A stretch of DNA of 64,000 nt from Rhabditophanes sp. KR3021 (lineage: Eukaryota; Nematoda; Chromadorea; Rhabditida; Alloionematidae). The notes under the pieces were generated by a model that was not told where the DNA came from, made no database searches, and saw only the letters and a list, made by a program, of their open reading frames with translations. Location of the stretch: positions 2,170,001 to 2,234,000 of the forward strand of contig CAUJLY010000005.1 of the NCBI GenBank assembly GCA_963281155.1. Direction: 5' to 3'. The translations under genes and the position numbers were made by a program. Below are positions 20,946-30,822 of the stretch, piece by piece (within the stretch, counting starts at the first letter, position 1; every line of letters begins with the position of its first letter).

Positions 20946-21764
20946 ATGAAGATTTGGATATTTAGTATTTTTATTGTTTTTATATTCGCGGTATCTTTCA
21001 TTTCAGCTCAAGGCACATCTCCTATTGAAAGTGATAAGGTTGCGGAGGAAAGAAATAAGAGTATTGTTTTTGCTGTTAAGGAATTACAGCAATCTACGAG
21101 TGTCACAAAACCCGAGAAGAAAGAACATGTTGTTGTTAAAAAGATTGTTAAGGTCAAAAAGTTTGCTCCTAAGAAAGGTGTGAAACTTTCCAAATATCGG
21201 AAGGTTGCAGGAAAAGGAGATGCCGCTACCGAACATTCTAAAGCTGTTCAAAAAGCTGCCGTTGTTTCCCAATTGAGAAAAGAATTAAAAGAGAATAACG
21301 ATAACATTGTAAGAAGTCAAATTATATTGCTGAGAAAAGAATTAAATCGTCTCCAAAAGATTACGTCAAGTTTGAATAGAGCTGTAGAACATCAAGCATA
21401 TCAAAGAAAACTGATTTTATCTAATCCAGCAACGACAACTCATTTCAATAAAACGGAATTGGCAAACAAAAGAAAATCAAAGAAGCATGTAGCACATTCA
21501 TCAGGTGAGGAAAAAATAAAAAGATTCGGAGCCTTCCGTGGCGATTCAATACCCAAAATAATCAAACACAAGTCAAGAGCCCACAAAAAAATTGAAAACA
21601 AAGAAGAGAACAACTATAATAACAACAGTAATAATAACAATTTCACCACCAAAAGCGAAATTTTAGTCTTGCGTAAAGTGCAAAAGAATTCAAAATTCTC
21701 TTCTAACCCAAATGGAGACACCTCTAATGTACCAATAAATACACCTGAATCCAAAACACTTTAA
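20946..21764 (+). CDS. Secreted Lys-rich protein, unknown (272 aa)
   Basis: One exon with a signal peptide (MKIWIFSIFIVFIFAVSFIS) cut near AQG. The mature protein is very basic: a VVVKKIVKVKKFAPKKG run at residues about 60-77, a predicted coiled-coil segment around SQLRKELKENNDNIVRSQII and LLRKELNRLQKITSSLNRAV (about 108-147), a basic linker and an Asn homopolymer-like patch (NNYNNNSNNNN). No domain recognised. Basic dibasic sites could be substrates for a convertase such as the PC2 also encoded here, but nothing shows peptide repeats. Function unknown. Confidence 0.7.
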   Translation: MKIWIFSIFIVFIFAVSFISAQGTSPIESDKVAEERNKSIVFAVKELQQSTSVTKPEKKEHVVVKKIVKVKKFAPKKGVKLSKYRKVAGKGDAATEHSKAVQKAAVVSQLRKELKENNDNIVRSQIILLRKELNRLQKITSSLNRAVEHQAYQRKLILSNPATTTHFNKTELANKRKSKKHVAHSSGEEKIKRFGAFRGDSIPKIIKHKSRAHKKIENKEENNYNNNSNNNNFTTKSEILVLRKVQKNSKFSSNPNGDTSNVPINTPESKTL

Positions 21765-21870
21765 ACATATTATTATAATTTATTGTATTTTTAACCAATT
21801 AAAATTTATGTAGTACACGAAGTATTCCAAATTCGTTAGATCTCGAGTAAACGAGCTTCTTTTATTGTTT

Positions 21871-22378
21871 TCACCCGAACATGTTGTCGTGCAAATCCTC
21901 CAATTCTCTAGCTCTTTCAGCTTCTCTTTTTTTATTTCTCTTAAGTTCTTCGTAAAAAGCATCGTTCGACGGTAATTCATGCCGGCAAAGTGGACACGCG
22001 TCAGCTTTTTTAAACCATTCTAAAACACATTCAGAGTGGAACTTGTGTTTACATGGAAGTTCAATTATCTCAGCTTCTGGATCAGTGTCTTTGTATCCGA
22101 AGTAAGATAAACAGATTGTACATTGCGCTAAAATAAAGAATTAAAAATGGCCTTGCAATCAAATACTTACATTCAGGATCCATATCAATTGTTTTGTGTC
22201 TGGGAAGAGTAGCTATCACCTTTGGATCAGCCGCTCTAGCAGATTCTCCTAAGAATTCCAAATATATAGCCAAATTGTTCTCTCTATTAATATGGAACTC
22301 ATTTTGGAGTCTTAGCATCGACAATAATCTCTCTTCGTCAGTAGGGTCACTCGCATGTTCAGCCATATAATCATCCAT
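21871..22378 (-). CDS. RNF181: E3 ubiquitin ligase RNF181 homologue (RING-H2), 154 aa
   Basis: Exons 22171-22378 and 21871-22127, joined DPE|SQCTIC across a 43-nt intron. The N-terminal MDDYMAEHASDPTDEE matches the start of RNF181. The RING-H2 finger is complete: CTIC, then LPCKHKFHSECVLEWF and ACPLC. The tail RHELPSNDAFYEELKR and LEDLHDNMFG mirrors vertebrate RNF181 (RYELPTDD..., LENLHGAMY). RNF181 is a cytosolic E3 reported on integrin alpha-IIb and lipid droplets. The 3' part overlaps nothing; the gene is divergent from the SUN-domain gene with 210 bp between starts. High confidence. Confidence 0.93.
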
Positions 22379-22588
22379 CTTGATTTGATTTATTTTAAGG
22401 TCAAAATATGTTGCACCTAAGTGTTGTCAAAAGAGAAGTAACAAATCGAATATGATGACAAAAGACTGTGTCTCTCGATTGAGTAAACGTTCTTCCAATT
22501 TGGGGGTTGCTTTTATTGTTCATTTCATTTTAAGTATATTTTTAGATTGGCAGTCAAAAATATTTGCATCTAGAAGCTATTTTAAAAG

Positions 22589-24454
22589 ATGATTAGGCGG
22601 TAAGTTTTGTTGTTTTCATATTTAAAATTATTAATTATTTTTTTTAGCAACATGAATTCGGCTCCTTTGACAAAAGGACAAATTGACTCGATTTTGGATT
22701 GTAAGTCTACTGTTAGGACAACTTTTTCTACAGCCGATAGGTACGTTATTTCATTTTTAAGTATATTAAATACCTCTTTTAGTTCTATTTATGATTCAAA
22801 CTCGGATAACGTTTACATCATTCCCAACATGTCAAGGCCGAGACTAGGAACGAGAGTGTATCAATCTCCGGAGTCAACTCATATCAAAAGAAATTCCGTG
22901 AGATATGTTAAAAACATCTTTATATCGCTTTACTATTACACAAGCACCTTCTTTACTTATCAATTCCAAGCCATAAACCATCTTTTCCTCACAGTTTTAA
23001 CAAAGCTGTTTATCTCCAGCCAATTTAGCAGTGGGGAGAAGGAAAACGTTAGTTCAGACGAAGCGTATTATTCTAGTGACGGTGAAGTCGAAATACATGC
23101 CAATGTTCAGAAAGTGTTTAAAGTCAAAAGGATCACTCACTCTAGAGAAAGATTTTTGGCGGGTATTCAACAAAAGTTATATTCAATTTGCGTTGCCCCT
23201 TTTGTATACATCTGGTCTTTGATGATGAGTGTAAAGAGATGTTTGATTGCAGTCGTTGCTGCTTGCTGGCGTTGGGTGCTTTTGCTTATTGTATTGGGTC
23301 TTTTGGCTAGAACACTTTATCCTATTGCTAAGGAAGCATATGAAAACAGCTTAATTCAAAAAAGTGCTGACACCAAATTACCTGTTACTGGGAAACAAGA
23401 AGTCGACATGTTTTTAGTCGAGAGACTAATCCAAGATACAATTAGACAAGAAGCATCGAAATGGCCAGTCCAACAACTTGATAGTAAGGAGATCCACAAA
23501 TTAATCAAAGACACTATTGAACTTGAGACACCTAAATGCCCAGAGCATCAACTTGATACTGTTTTGGTCACTAAAATGATTAAAGATACAATTGGTCTCG
23601 AAGCTTCGAAATCGCCAGTGCAAGAGCTAGACACTTCTTTAATCAACAAAATGATTAAAGAAACAATTGCTCTTGAAACACCCAAATGCCCAGAGCAACA
23701 ACTTGATACTGCTTTAATCAACACAATGATTAAAGAAACAATTCAAATGGAGGCACCAAAATGCCCTGAGCAGCAACTTGATACTTCCGTAATCACGAAG
23801 CTAATCAGAGAAACTATGCAACTTGAGGGACCGAAGCATACGGAGCAACAACTTGACACTGCTTTGATCAACAAACTAATCCGAGAAGCAATTGAAATAT
23901 ATGATCATGACAAAACAGGACTCGCCGACTACGCCATGGAAAGCGCTGGAGGATCAATCATTGGAACTAGATGCACCAAAACATACAATGAAAAATCAAG
24001 AGTTGAATCTCTTTGGGGGGTTCCTCTCTGGTATGTTAACTACTCTCCTAGAACTGTAATCCAGAGAAAATCACAAGGAACGATTCCTGGAGAATGCTGG
24101 TGTTTTGAAGGAGAAACTGGATATTTGACTATTCAATTGTCTAAGGATATTCATGTTACTCAAATTTCTTATGAACATGTTCCAGCCAAATTAGTACCGA
24201 CCGGAGAAGCGAAGTCAGCTCCCAAGAAAATTCAATTTTGGAGCTATCAAGATGAAAAAGATCCAGAAACCAAGGTTGATCTTGGTGAATTTGTTTATGA
24301 CAATAAAGGAAAGCCTTTACAATTCTTCCAAACCAAAAATTCAGATTTGACCACATCTATTATTGAAGTTGAAGTCAAAAACAATTACGGAAGTCTCTTC
24401 ACCTGCCTCTACCGCCTTCGTGTTCATGGGCACTTACCTCAAGCGTCTACTTAA
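22589..24454 (+). CDS. SUN-domain nuclear envelope protein with internal 32-aa repeats (591 aa)
   Basis: Exons 22589-22599 (MIRR), 22648-22740, 22783-24454; the 42-nt second intron is in frame and stop-free, so a retained form would add 14 residues. The N-terminal nucleoplasmic part is followed by a membrane segment RWVLLLIVLGLLARTLYPI (about residue 210). The luminal part has six to seven copies of a 32-residue repeat built on LDTxLIxKxIKxTIxLExPKCPEQQ (nucleotides 23400-23905). The C-terminal SUN domain begins ADYAMESAGGSII and contains GTRCTKTY, SPRTVIQR, PGECWCFEGETGYLTIQLS and ends FTCLYRLRVHGHL, the conserved closing motif. SUN proteins bind KASH partners across the nuclear envelope to link nucleus and cytoskeleton (C. 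elegans UNC-84, SUN-1). High confidence in domain; paralogue unclear. Confidence 0.92.
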
Positions 24455-24609
24455 ATACCGTTTATCCTAGTTGTTTCGATCTCTAAAACTAAATTGCCAC
24501 CACCAACATACACAACTACTTCATCTTTGTATTTTCCTTTATTGAACTATTATCAACTTTTAATTAATTATTCATTGTAATCTTTGTATTCTTTCTTTTT
24601 TATGAATGT

Positions 24610-24615
24610 AATAAA
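24610..24615 (+). promoter_or_regulatory. Polyadenylation signal AATAAA of the SUN-domain gene
   Basis: AATAAA 156 nt after the stop codon. Confidence 0.45.
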
Positions 24616-24693
24616 ATGACACAAAACAAATATCTTCTTTATTTTAATGAAACTATGTATTAAGAAAAAGACTTTTTCTTTATTAAATATTAA

Positions 24694-24920
24694 TTAAAAC
24701 TTTTGACCATTAGAATCTGACACCTGTCCTTTGTTAACCTTAATTTTGGGGACGAAAGGTAAGTATTTGATGAAGGGAATTCTTTCGATTACACGCATAA
24801 TTGGGTCTGGCCAGTAGTAAACATCGCGATTTTGAACACCAGTGTCGTGGAGTAGACCACGTTCACGAAGACCTCTTTGTTCACGAGATGCTCCTGGAAC
24901 CGTATTATCGAGGAAACAAG
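24694..24920 (-). CDS. Terminal exon of a small conserved protein, possibly NDUFB1-like
   Basis: An exon of 227 nt after a ttacag acceptor encodes 74 residues: CFLDNTVPGASREQRGLRER, GLLHDTGVQNRDVYYWPDP, IMRVIERIPFIKYLPFVP and a polar end. The codon before CFLD is split, so at least one upstream exon exists on the minus strand; I could not find it in the following 1.4 kb, which is largely filled by repeat copy A. The pattern small residue-(C/F)-x-LD followed by a basic R-x-x-G-L stretch loosely recalls the complex I accessory subunit NDUFB1 (MNLL), but this is a weak resemblance. Strong codon conservation look and no stops support a real exon. Confidence 0.55.
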
Positions 24921-25049
24921 CTGTAAATGGTGGTTACAATTAATATTATGAATATGAAATAGATGTTTGTTTTAATAAGATATTAGAAAATTGCCTTTTA
25001 TTACTGAGTAAATTAGATTATCCTTTTATAAAATACCTCAACTCAAATT

Positions 25050-26288
25050 GATAGATATAAAGCATAAGTTAGAGAACGCCAGCAGTTACAAAGAACCGAG
25101 GAAAATAGTTTTTCAGAAAAAAGTGATACAGGGAAGAGTTTGGCTTTGAAAAAAAGTGACGTAATAAAGCCAAAAGTAGATGCAGAAGGTAAGTACCAAC
25201 TATGATAAATTAATTTAGCGATGGTTGAACAGTCAGCCAGTCTTTTCAAGGGTATCAACAAACGGTTCAGGAAAGATGACCATTGACGAGGAACTTAACT
25301 GGTAGTTGATAATTTTAAAGCATTATTGGAATACAACAAAACTTATTTAGAAAAAGTCACACAGATACTTCGTCAATTAAATGCCATAGCCAATTCACAA
25401 AGCAAGTTAAATTGTTCGATGTACGCATGATGAAGTATAGCGAGCACTTCTTGAATATTCAGTCATTGGGGCTTTCTTGGAAAAAGGTGTAATCGGGGAT
25501 ACACAACGCATTCTTATGCCGATTACAATAAGCGTCTAGGAATAATTAGAAAGTATAAAGACGATACTAGCTTAAATTTTTGATGGTTTACAAACTTAAT
25601 GAATGGATTAACCTGATGTTTATCAAAGATATTGACAAGCTAGTGGTTAGTGGAGATGATTACTTTTCGAAGATAACTACAATGACGTTTATTTTGTTGC
25701 TGTACCCAGAAACAGTTAAAAAATTGGGTGAATATTTATATAGCTATATTTTAAAAGAACATGTAGTCTATCCAATGTCAATGAATGTATCTCCAAAAAA
25801 TAATGATGCTACCATTAGAAAGGGTGGTGGTTATTAATGTGGGAATACATTCAATATCAAATCAAACCAAACACAGCAAAGGAAGAGTATGTAGGAAGTC
25901 AATAAGATATTTGGAGACGACAAAAAATGATCAATGACCAAGAATTGATGAATAAGTTAAAGGATAGTCTAAAGAAGGTTGATTCCGGAAAACAATCTAC
26001 ATATGCCTTGTTGGACATTCCAGTAAATGTTGATTGTAATTTGTTATTTGTTCAACAATTTTCTACTGTGGAGTGTCTAACAATGCCAATAGTAGACTTC
26101 AAACACATCAATGGGCTACCCAACTTTACAATTTGACTAGTAATGAAGCATTGACCTTTGCATATTCCGTCATAATGGACCTACAAAATGAATTGACTAA
26201 TATTGCTGCATCAGAACAGTCTAACGATGCCATGTATTTAAAATACCAGACTACTGTTAAAAGAATATCTAACTCAGTTGTTAACTAA
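25050..26288 (+). pseudogene. GIY-YIG/zinc-finger family, copy A (degenerate)
   Basis: Broken open pieces: an N-terminal exon ending KKSDVIKPKVDAEG at a GT (25189), a very short 30-nt intron-like gap to the ag at 25218, then AMVEQSASLFKGINKRF, DNFKALLEYNKTYLEKVTQI, KDIDKLVVSGDDYFSKITTM (25580 on) and the central domain NEALTFAYSVIMDLQNELTN plus QSNDAMYLK (26138-26288). The last part aligns with copy B (NEALGLEYAIIFDMPRELTN, QSNQVMYLK), proving common origin. Zinc fingers and the GIY-YIG core are not seen here. Several stops. It lies between the minus-strand exon at 24920 and the SLC23 3' end, possibly in an intron of the former. Confidence 0.55.
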
Positions 26289-26345
26289 ATGCATGCCTCA
26301 TTATTATCTAATTCTATAGCTTCCTAAATTTTCGTTATTATCCAA

Positions 26346-29079
26346 TTATGTTTTTTCAAAAATGTTTAATGTTTTTAATTTAGTGTCTTTTGTACCAGTA
26401 AAGCCTCCGATGAACATTTCCAAAGTTAATAGAACGAGTAATACTTGATCAGCAATTTCATTTCCTGTTTGGATCTTGTGATTTCTGAAATATTTAGGTA
26501 CAACAAGACCAGTCATCAGGGAAAACCCTAAAATTGTCATATTCCTTGACAATTGCATATCTACTTGCTGGAGATTTGATATAGCTACACCTGCAACCAT
26601 CGCCATTGAAGAAGCCAAAACTCCACCAACTAAAGGATCTGGGATGGTTGATAAAATAGCTCCGACTTTAGTAAATATTCCGAGAACAATTAATAAAAGA
26701 CCAGCGAAACACATGACGTATCTTGATGCTACTCTCGTTACTCCCATTACTCCGATATTTTCTGTATGAGTAGTTATGCCTGCTCCTGGCCCTAATAAAG
26801 CAGACAAAAAAGATCCACAAGCTTCAGCCATAATTCCTCTATTAATTGCATGTGAAGGTGGAGGTCTTTCCTCACTAACTCTGGCGGCAGCATGATAATC
26901 TCCAATAGATTCGAAAACTGACGTCATTGCCGAAACAATGAAACCCAAAATCAAACCAGGATTGAATTGAGGAGTTCCGAACATTCCAGGGTAAGGGACT
27001 CTGATCCATGGAGATTGAGATATAACTGCCAAGGAAGCATTCTTATCTGTTCTGGCGTCAGACTCTGGAGGTACTAGGTCAGTAACTGTTAAGAAAATAC
27101 AAGCTAACCAGGAAGTTAGTATAGCTATCAAGTATGGGTAATGAGAAAATAAATTGGATTTGACTAATTTGATTTTCTTGTTTACTATCCATGGTAGTTT
27201 TATGTTTATGTTTCCGAGATAGAGGATAGTTATGAAAAGTGTTCCTGCTTGGATGATTGCTACCCAATGTTTTTCCATCCTTTTGACAGTCATTTCGACT
27301 GATGATATTACGAGGCAAAGCATTATTGAGGCTACAGTGAGGGGGCCGATGTATTTAGTTATTTTTCCAACAATTCCTGCAATATTCATGAAGCAAAGCA
27401 TTATTTATTTAAGGTTATATTGTTTAACTCGAATCGAGTAATTTGAATTTATGTATAAGTGTCTCTATTAAAAACGATGTTTTGGAGAAAGAGTCTTCTA
27501 TGACTATCCAATGACATTACATTACTTTTGATTTGATAGTTGCGATTTCAACAAAGATTAATACCATCTATGAAGCAAGGCCAAAGAAAAGACCAAACTT
27601 AGATATGTCACCAAGAATAACAAGAAGCAGAACAAACTATCACGGCGAAGTAGCAGAAGGTAAGTATCAAACGACAACCCTTTTAATCAAACTTTATTCT
27701 AATATTACGGCATTGCTTATAGTAATTTCTTTGTCAGAAAATATAGTAAAAATTGGTTGTAATCCAACACTTTATAGTTTGTTCTTCATGGGTACTTCTA
27801 CAAGTTTAATATGATTAAAAAAAGAAAGAACAATGGTGTGGTAATTGAAGATGGGATGAAATGTACTGTTATGGTAACTGGTCAATATTTAAGTTTGATT
27901 ATTAACTATAGTGAGAGAAGACTTTAAATTGGAAGTTGGCCAGAAATCGCTACTATTTGAAGATGATGAAACTGTCGAAGCAACCTGTTCAAAACAAATT
28001 TATGATAAAAAACGGCACTTGACATGGACACTGCATGTTTACTCATACCCTGAGTTTACCAATTATTTCACAAATCGGTTGTTTGCCTTTATTTTTTAGC
28101 TGATGAAAACGCTATTAATGCTCTTAGAAATGTGTTTTACAGTGATCTTGTTAAGGATCACGAAGTATATGAGGTTGTGAGGGTTTCACCAGAAAGGAAG
28201 ATAAGTTCTATTGAAATTGGTAAATTGAAATGTTTTGGAAAGAAAAAAGTAGTTGCCGTCTGCCTTGATGGTATCCATTTCAATGAAGCACTCGGCTTAG
28301 AATACGCTATCATATTTGACATGCCACGCGAACTAACTAATGTTGACGACTCTGGACAGTCAAATCAGGTGATGTATCTGAAACATCCTGACATTTTCAC
28401 GATAATTAGTGAATTGGCTTTTAAACAGCTGTTTCACAAAATATCGTCAAATGTAATTTTTTAATTCTACTATCTCCAATAAATTTTCATTATTTTGCTT
28501 AATTTACCTAAAAATAAGAAAAAATGAATATTGAATAGATGCTAAATGAAAAACCTGTTGCAGCGATGATGAATGGGACTAAACTTGAAATCATAAGACA
28601 ACCTAGGACTAATGCCATTTTGTTATTATAATCAGACTCATCAACATGATCATTAATTGTTTTTGTGCATTTTTCATTGAAGAAAACTTGGATTGTGGGG
28701 ACGTAAGCAAATGCTACTCCTTGAAGCAAAGCTAGTCTAAATAATTGAATATTAATTGTATTGTAAGTAGAACATACCTGAATCCAAAGGCTGACTGAAT
28801 AATAGTAGAAATTCCAGAAGTCACAAAAGTAGAAGAAATCAACTTCACTCTCAATTCATTCAATTTATCTCCTGGGCAAAGTGAATCCGAAAGAATAAAT
28901 GGGATTACCAACAAAGCTGATACGCAAACCATTACTTGCTGGAAGCCGAACATTATAGCAACAGGCAGTGGTGGCATTTCATCCACCTTGATCATGGGTC
29001 TCTGTTTAACATTTTTAGAACTAGATTCATCTTCATCCGAAATAGTAATTGAATTTGTGTGTTTAAAAGAATCCATCAT
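26346..29079 (-). CDS. SLC23 nucleobase/ascorbate transporter (504 aa)
   Basis: Exons 28778-29079, 28555-28736 and 26346-27376. Start MMDSFKHT at 29079. Cytosolic N-terminus, then MPPLPVAIMFGFQQVMVCVS (first helix of the NAT family), a QGVAFAYVPTIQVFF block and ten or more further hydrophobic segments. The family region reads FESIGDYHAAARVS, HAINRGIMAEACGSFLSALL, GITTHTENIGVMGVTRVASR (vertebrate SVCT: NIGVLGITKVGSR) and ends IPDPLVGGVLASSMAMVAG. These are proton or sodium symporters for nucleobases or ascorbate at the plasma membrane; the substrate cannot be told. The second intron (27377-28554, 1178 nt) is far longer than others here because it hosts repeat copy B in antisense. High confidence. 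Confidence 0.92.
27560..28464 (+). pseudogene. GIY-YIG/zinc-finger family, copy B, inside SLC23 intron (antisense)
   Basis: N-terminal exon NTIYEARPKKRPNLDMSPRI with TRSRTNYHGEVAEG ending at a GT donor (27660), as in copies A and E. Further pieces EDFKLEVGQKSLLFEDDE and, after a tttttag at about 28100, ADENAINALRNVFYSDLVKD through IEIGKLKCFGKKKVVAVCLD and NEALGLEYAIIFDMPRELTN (28132-28464, 110 codons open). The central domain is homologous to copy A. Zinc fingers and the nuclease-like core are absent, so it is truncated or extends no further. It lies wholly within the 1178-nt SLC23 intron on the opposite strand. Confidence 0.55.
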
Positions 29080-30822
29080 TTGTTAGCAAGAATATGTATG
29101 ATGAAAAGGGTTCTTTTAGACTGAATCGGTATCAAACATTCAAAAGATATTATAATATATGCCTGAAATGAGCTTATAAAAATACTTGTACTTCGTAGGA
29201 TCTTTATATGGATTGTAAATATTTTTAATGGTACAATAAACCATTTGTCGAAGGTATTAGTCAAAAAAGTCTCTCAATCTATGAATAACGAAACTTGTAG
29301 AAGGTTTTAAAGTTTCCAACTAAACTCGTACACTAAATGAAACAATAAAAAGCACCATAAAAGAAAGAACTTGCAAAATAAAATGTTTGTGATGATGATT
29401 ACCAGTATATTGCGGTAGTTATCAGTTGTTAGGGATGATCATCAAATAGTAGACAAATATTTTCTGCCATGATCTATGTTTTATTATAGTTATTTATTCA
29501 CTGTATAAATAGAATAACTAATTATGTATTAAAATATGTAGGCTAACAGAATGATTAAATAGGCAAGGATTAAGTTTTTGGTAAGTTGGAAAACAATTGA
29601 ATGTTATTTGTTATTTGAAAAAGAGTAGAAGTGTCTAGATGGATCCATAATGATCGCTCATGTGAATTATTAGTGGTGATAGTGAGAGTAATATGATTGC
29701 AATATAATTCATTAATATCTTTTGTTAATTTCGTTAATATTAATAATTTCATGAAGTACCTTCTCAATTAGGACAAGTCGGTTGTAAAAGAATGCGTAGT
29801 CTTACTAAAACTGTAGACGAAAGTCACCCTCCTTTATAATGAAATAACAAATTAACGAAACATCTCCTAAATTGAAGGTTAATTAAAATAGTAATTGTTT
29901 AAAGATTATGTTGTTGAAATAAACAAGTAATTTGGTTGTTGGTTAAAATGTGTTCAAGGAAAGTGATGATCATCACCAAATGATGTTTAGTTTGCACCTA
30001 ACAATAAATGATTATTTTAATTTAAATCACAAAGATGTAACACAATGTCAAGTCATTTGAATTGTTGAATTTTTAGAAATTATTTAAAGAGAACCAAACA
30101 TGATTGTGAATCTCTTAATTCTATAGAATATCAAAAAATTGTTATTGATAAAAGGTATTACAATAAAATGGTAATTCTTTTTAACAAGTTCTATTTTAAC
30201 AGTTAAAGATGTTTTTATTTGGTCGATTGTTGTTTTGTATAAAGATTGAGCTTTTGTTATGTTATGCTTTTGACATTTCAAATTTGTGAATAATGACTAT
30301 TTAAATAAAAAATTGTTATTATTAGCAATGCAGTCGGCTTGTGTGATTAAAGACGATTAACTATTGGCATAAATATCTAATTAAATATTTGTTTTTAAAG
30401 TTATTAATTAAATAGAGACTCTACTTTTATGCACAAATATATATTTATTGAAAATGAGACTCTTTACTGTAAATCATGAAACTCTACAACTTGTAAAAAA
30501 TAATAATATAACATCACATTAAAAAGCTTTTCAACTGTTTTAATATTTTCAAATTTCCTTTAACACACCCATACACACTTCTTTCCATTCATTTCTCTCC
30601 AATGTTTTTGAATCATTTGAATGTAATATAATTTTAATTTGGACAACACACACAATTTCGCCAAATAATAATAAAAAAATTTGTTAATATATTTTGATAT
30701 TAATTAATGGATATGGAAAACACATTTTAGGGGAAAAGGAATCTTTTGACTCAGCACACACATTTTATTTTTGTTTAAACTTTTGAATTTGTAATTTGAC
30801 ATCTTCTTTCACAAATAAGTAT
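29080..30822. other. Intergenic, no gene seen
   Basis: Upstream of SLC23 and downstream of PC2 (both minus). AT-rich with no open frame that shows domain resemblance; part is probably PC2 3' UTR and SLC23 promoter. Confidence 0.6.

Noticed and set aside
25043..25261. 72-codon minus frame considered as missing first exon of the 24.7-kb gene
   Set aside because: It is antisense to the family copy A N-terminal exon and has no donor with the required phase.
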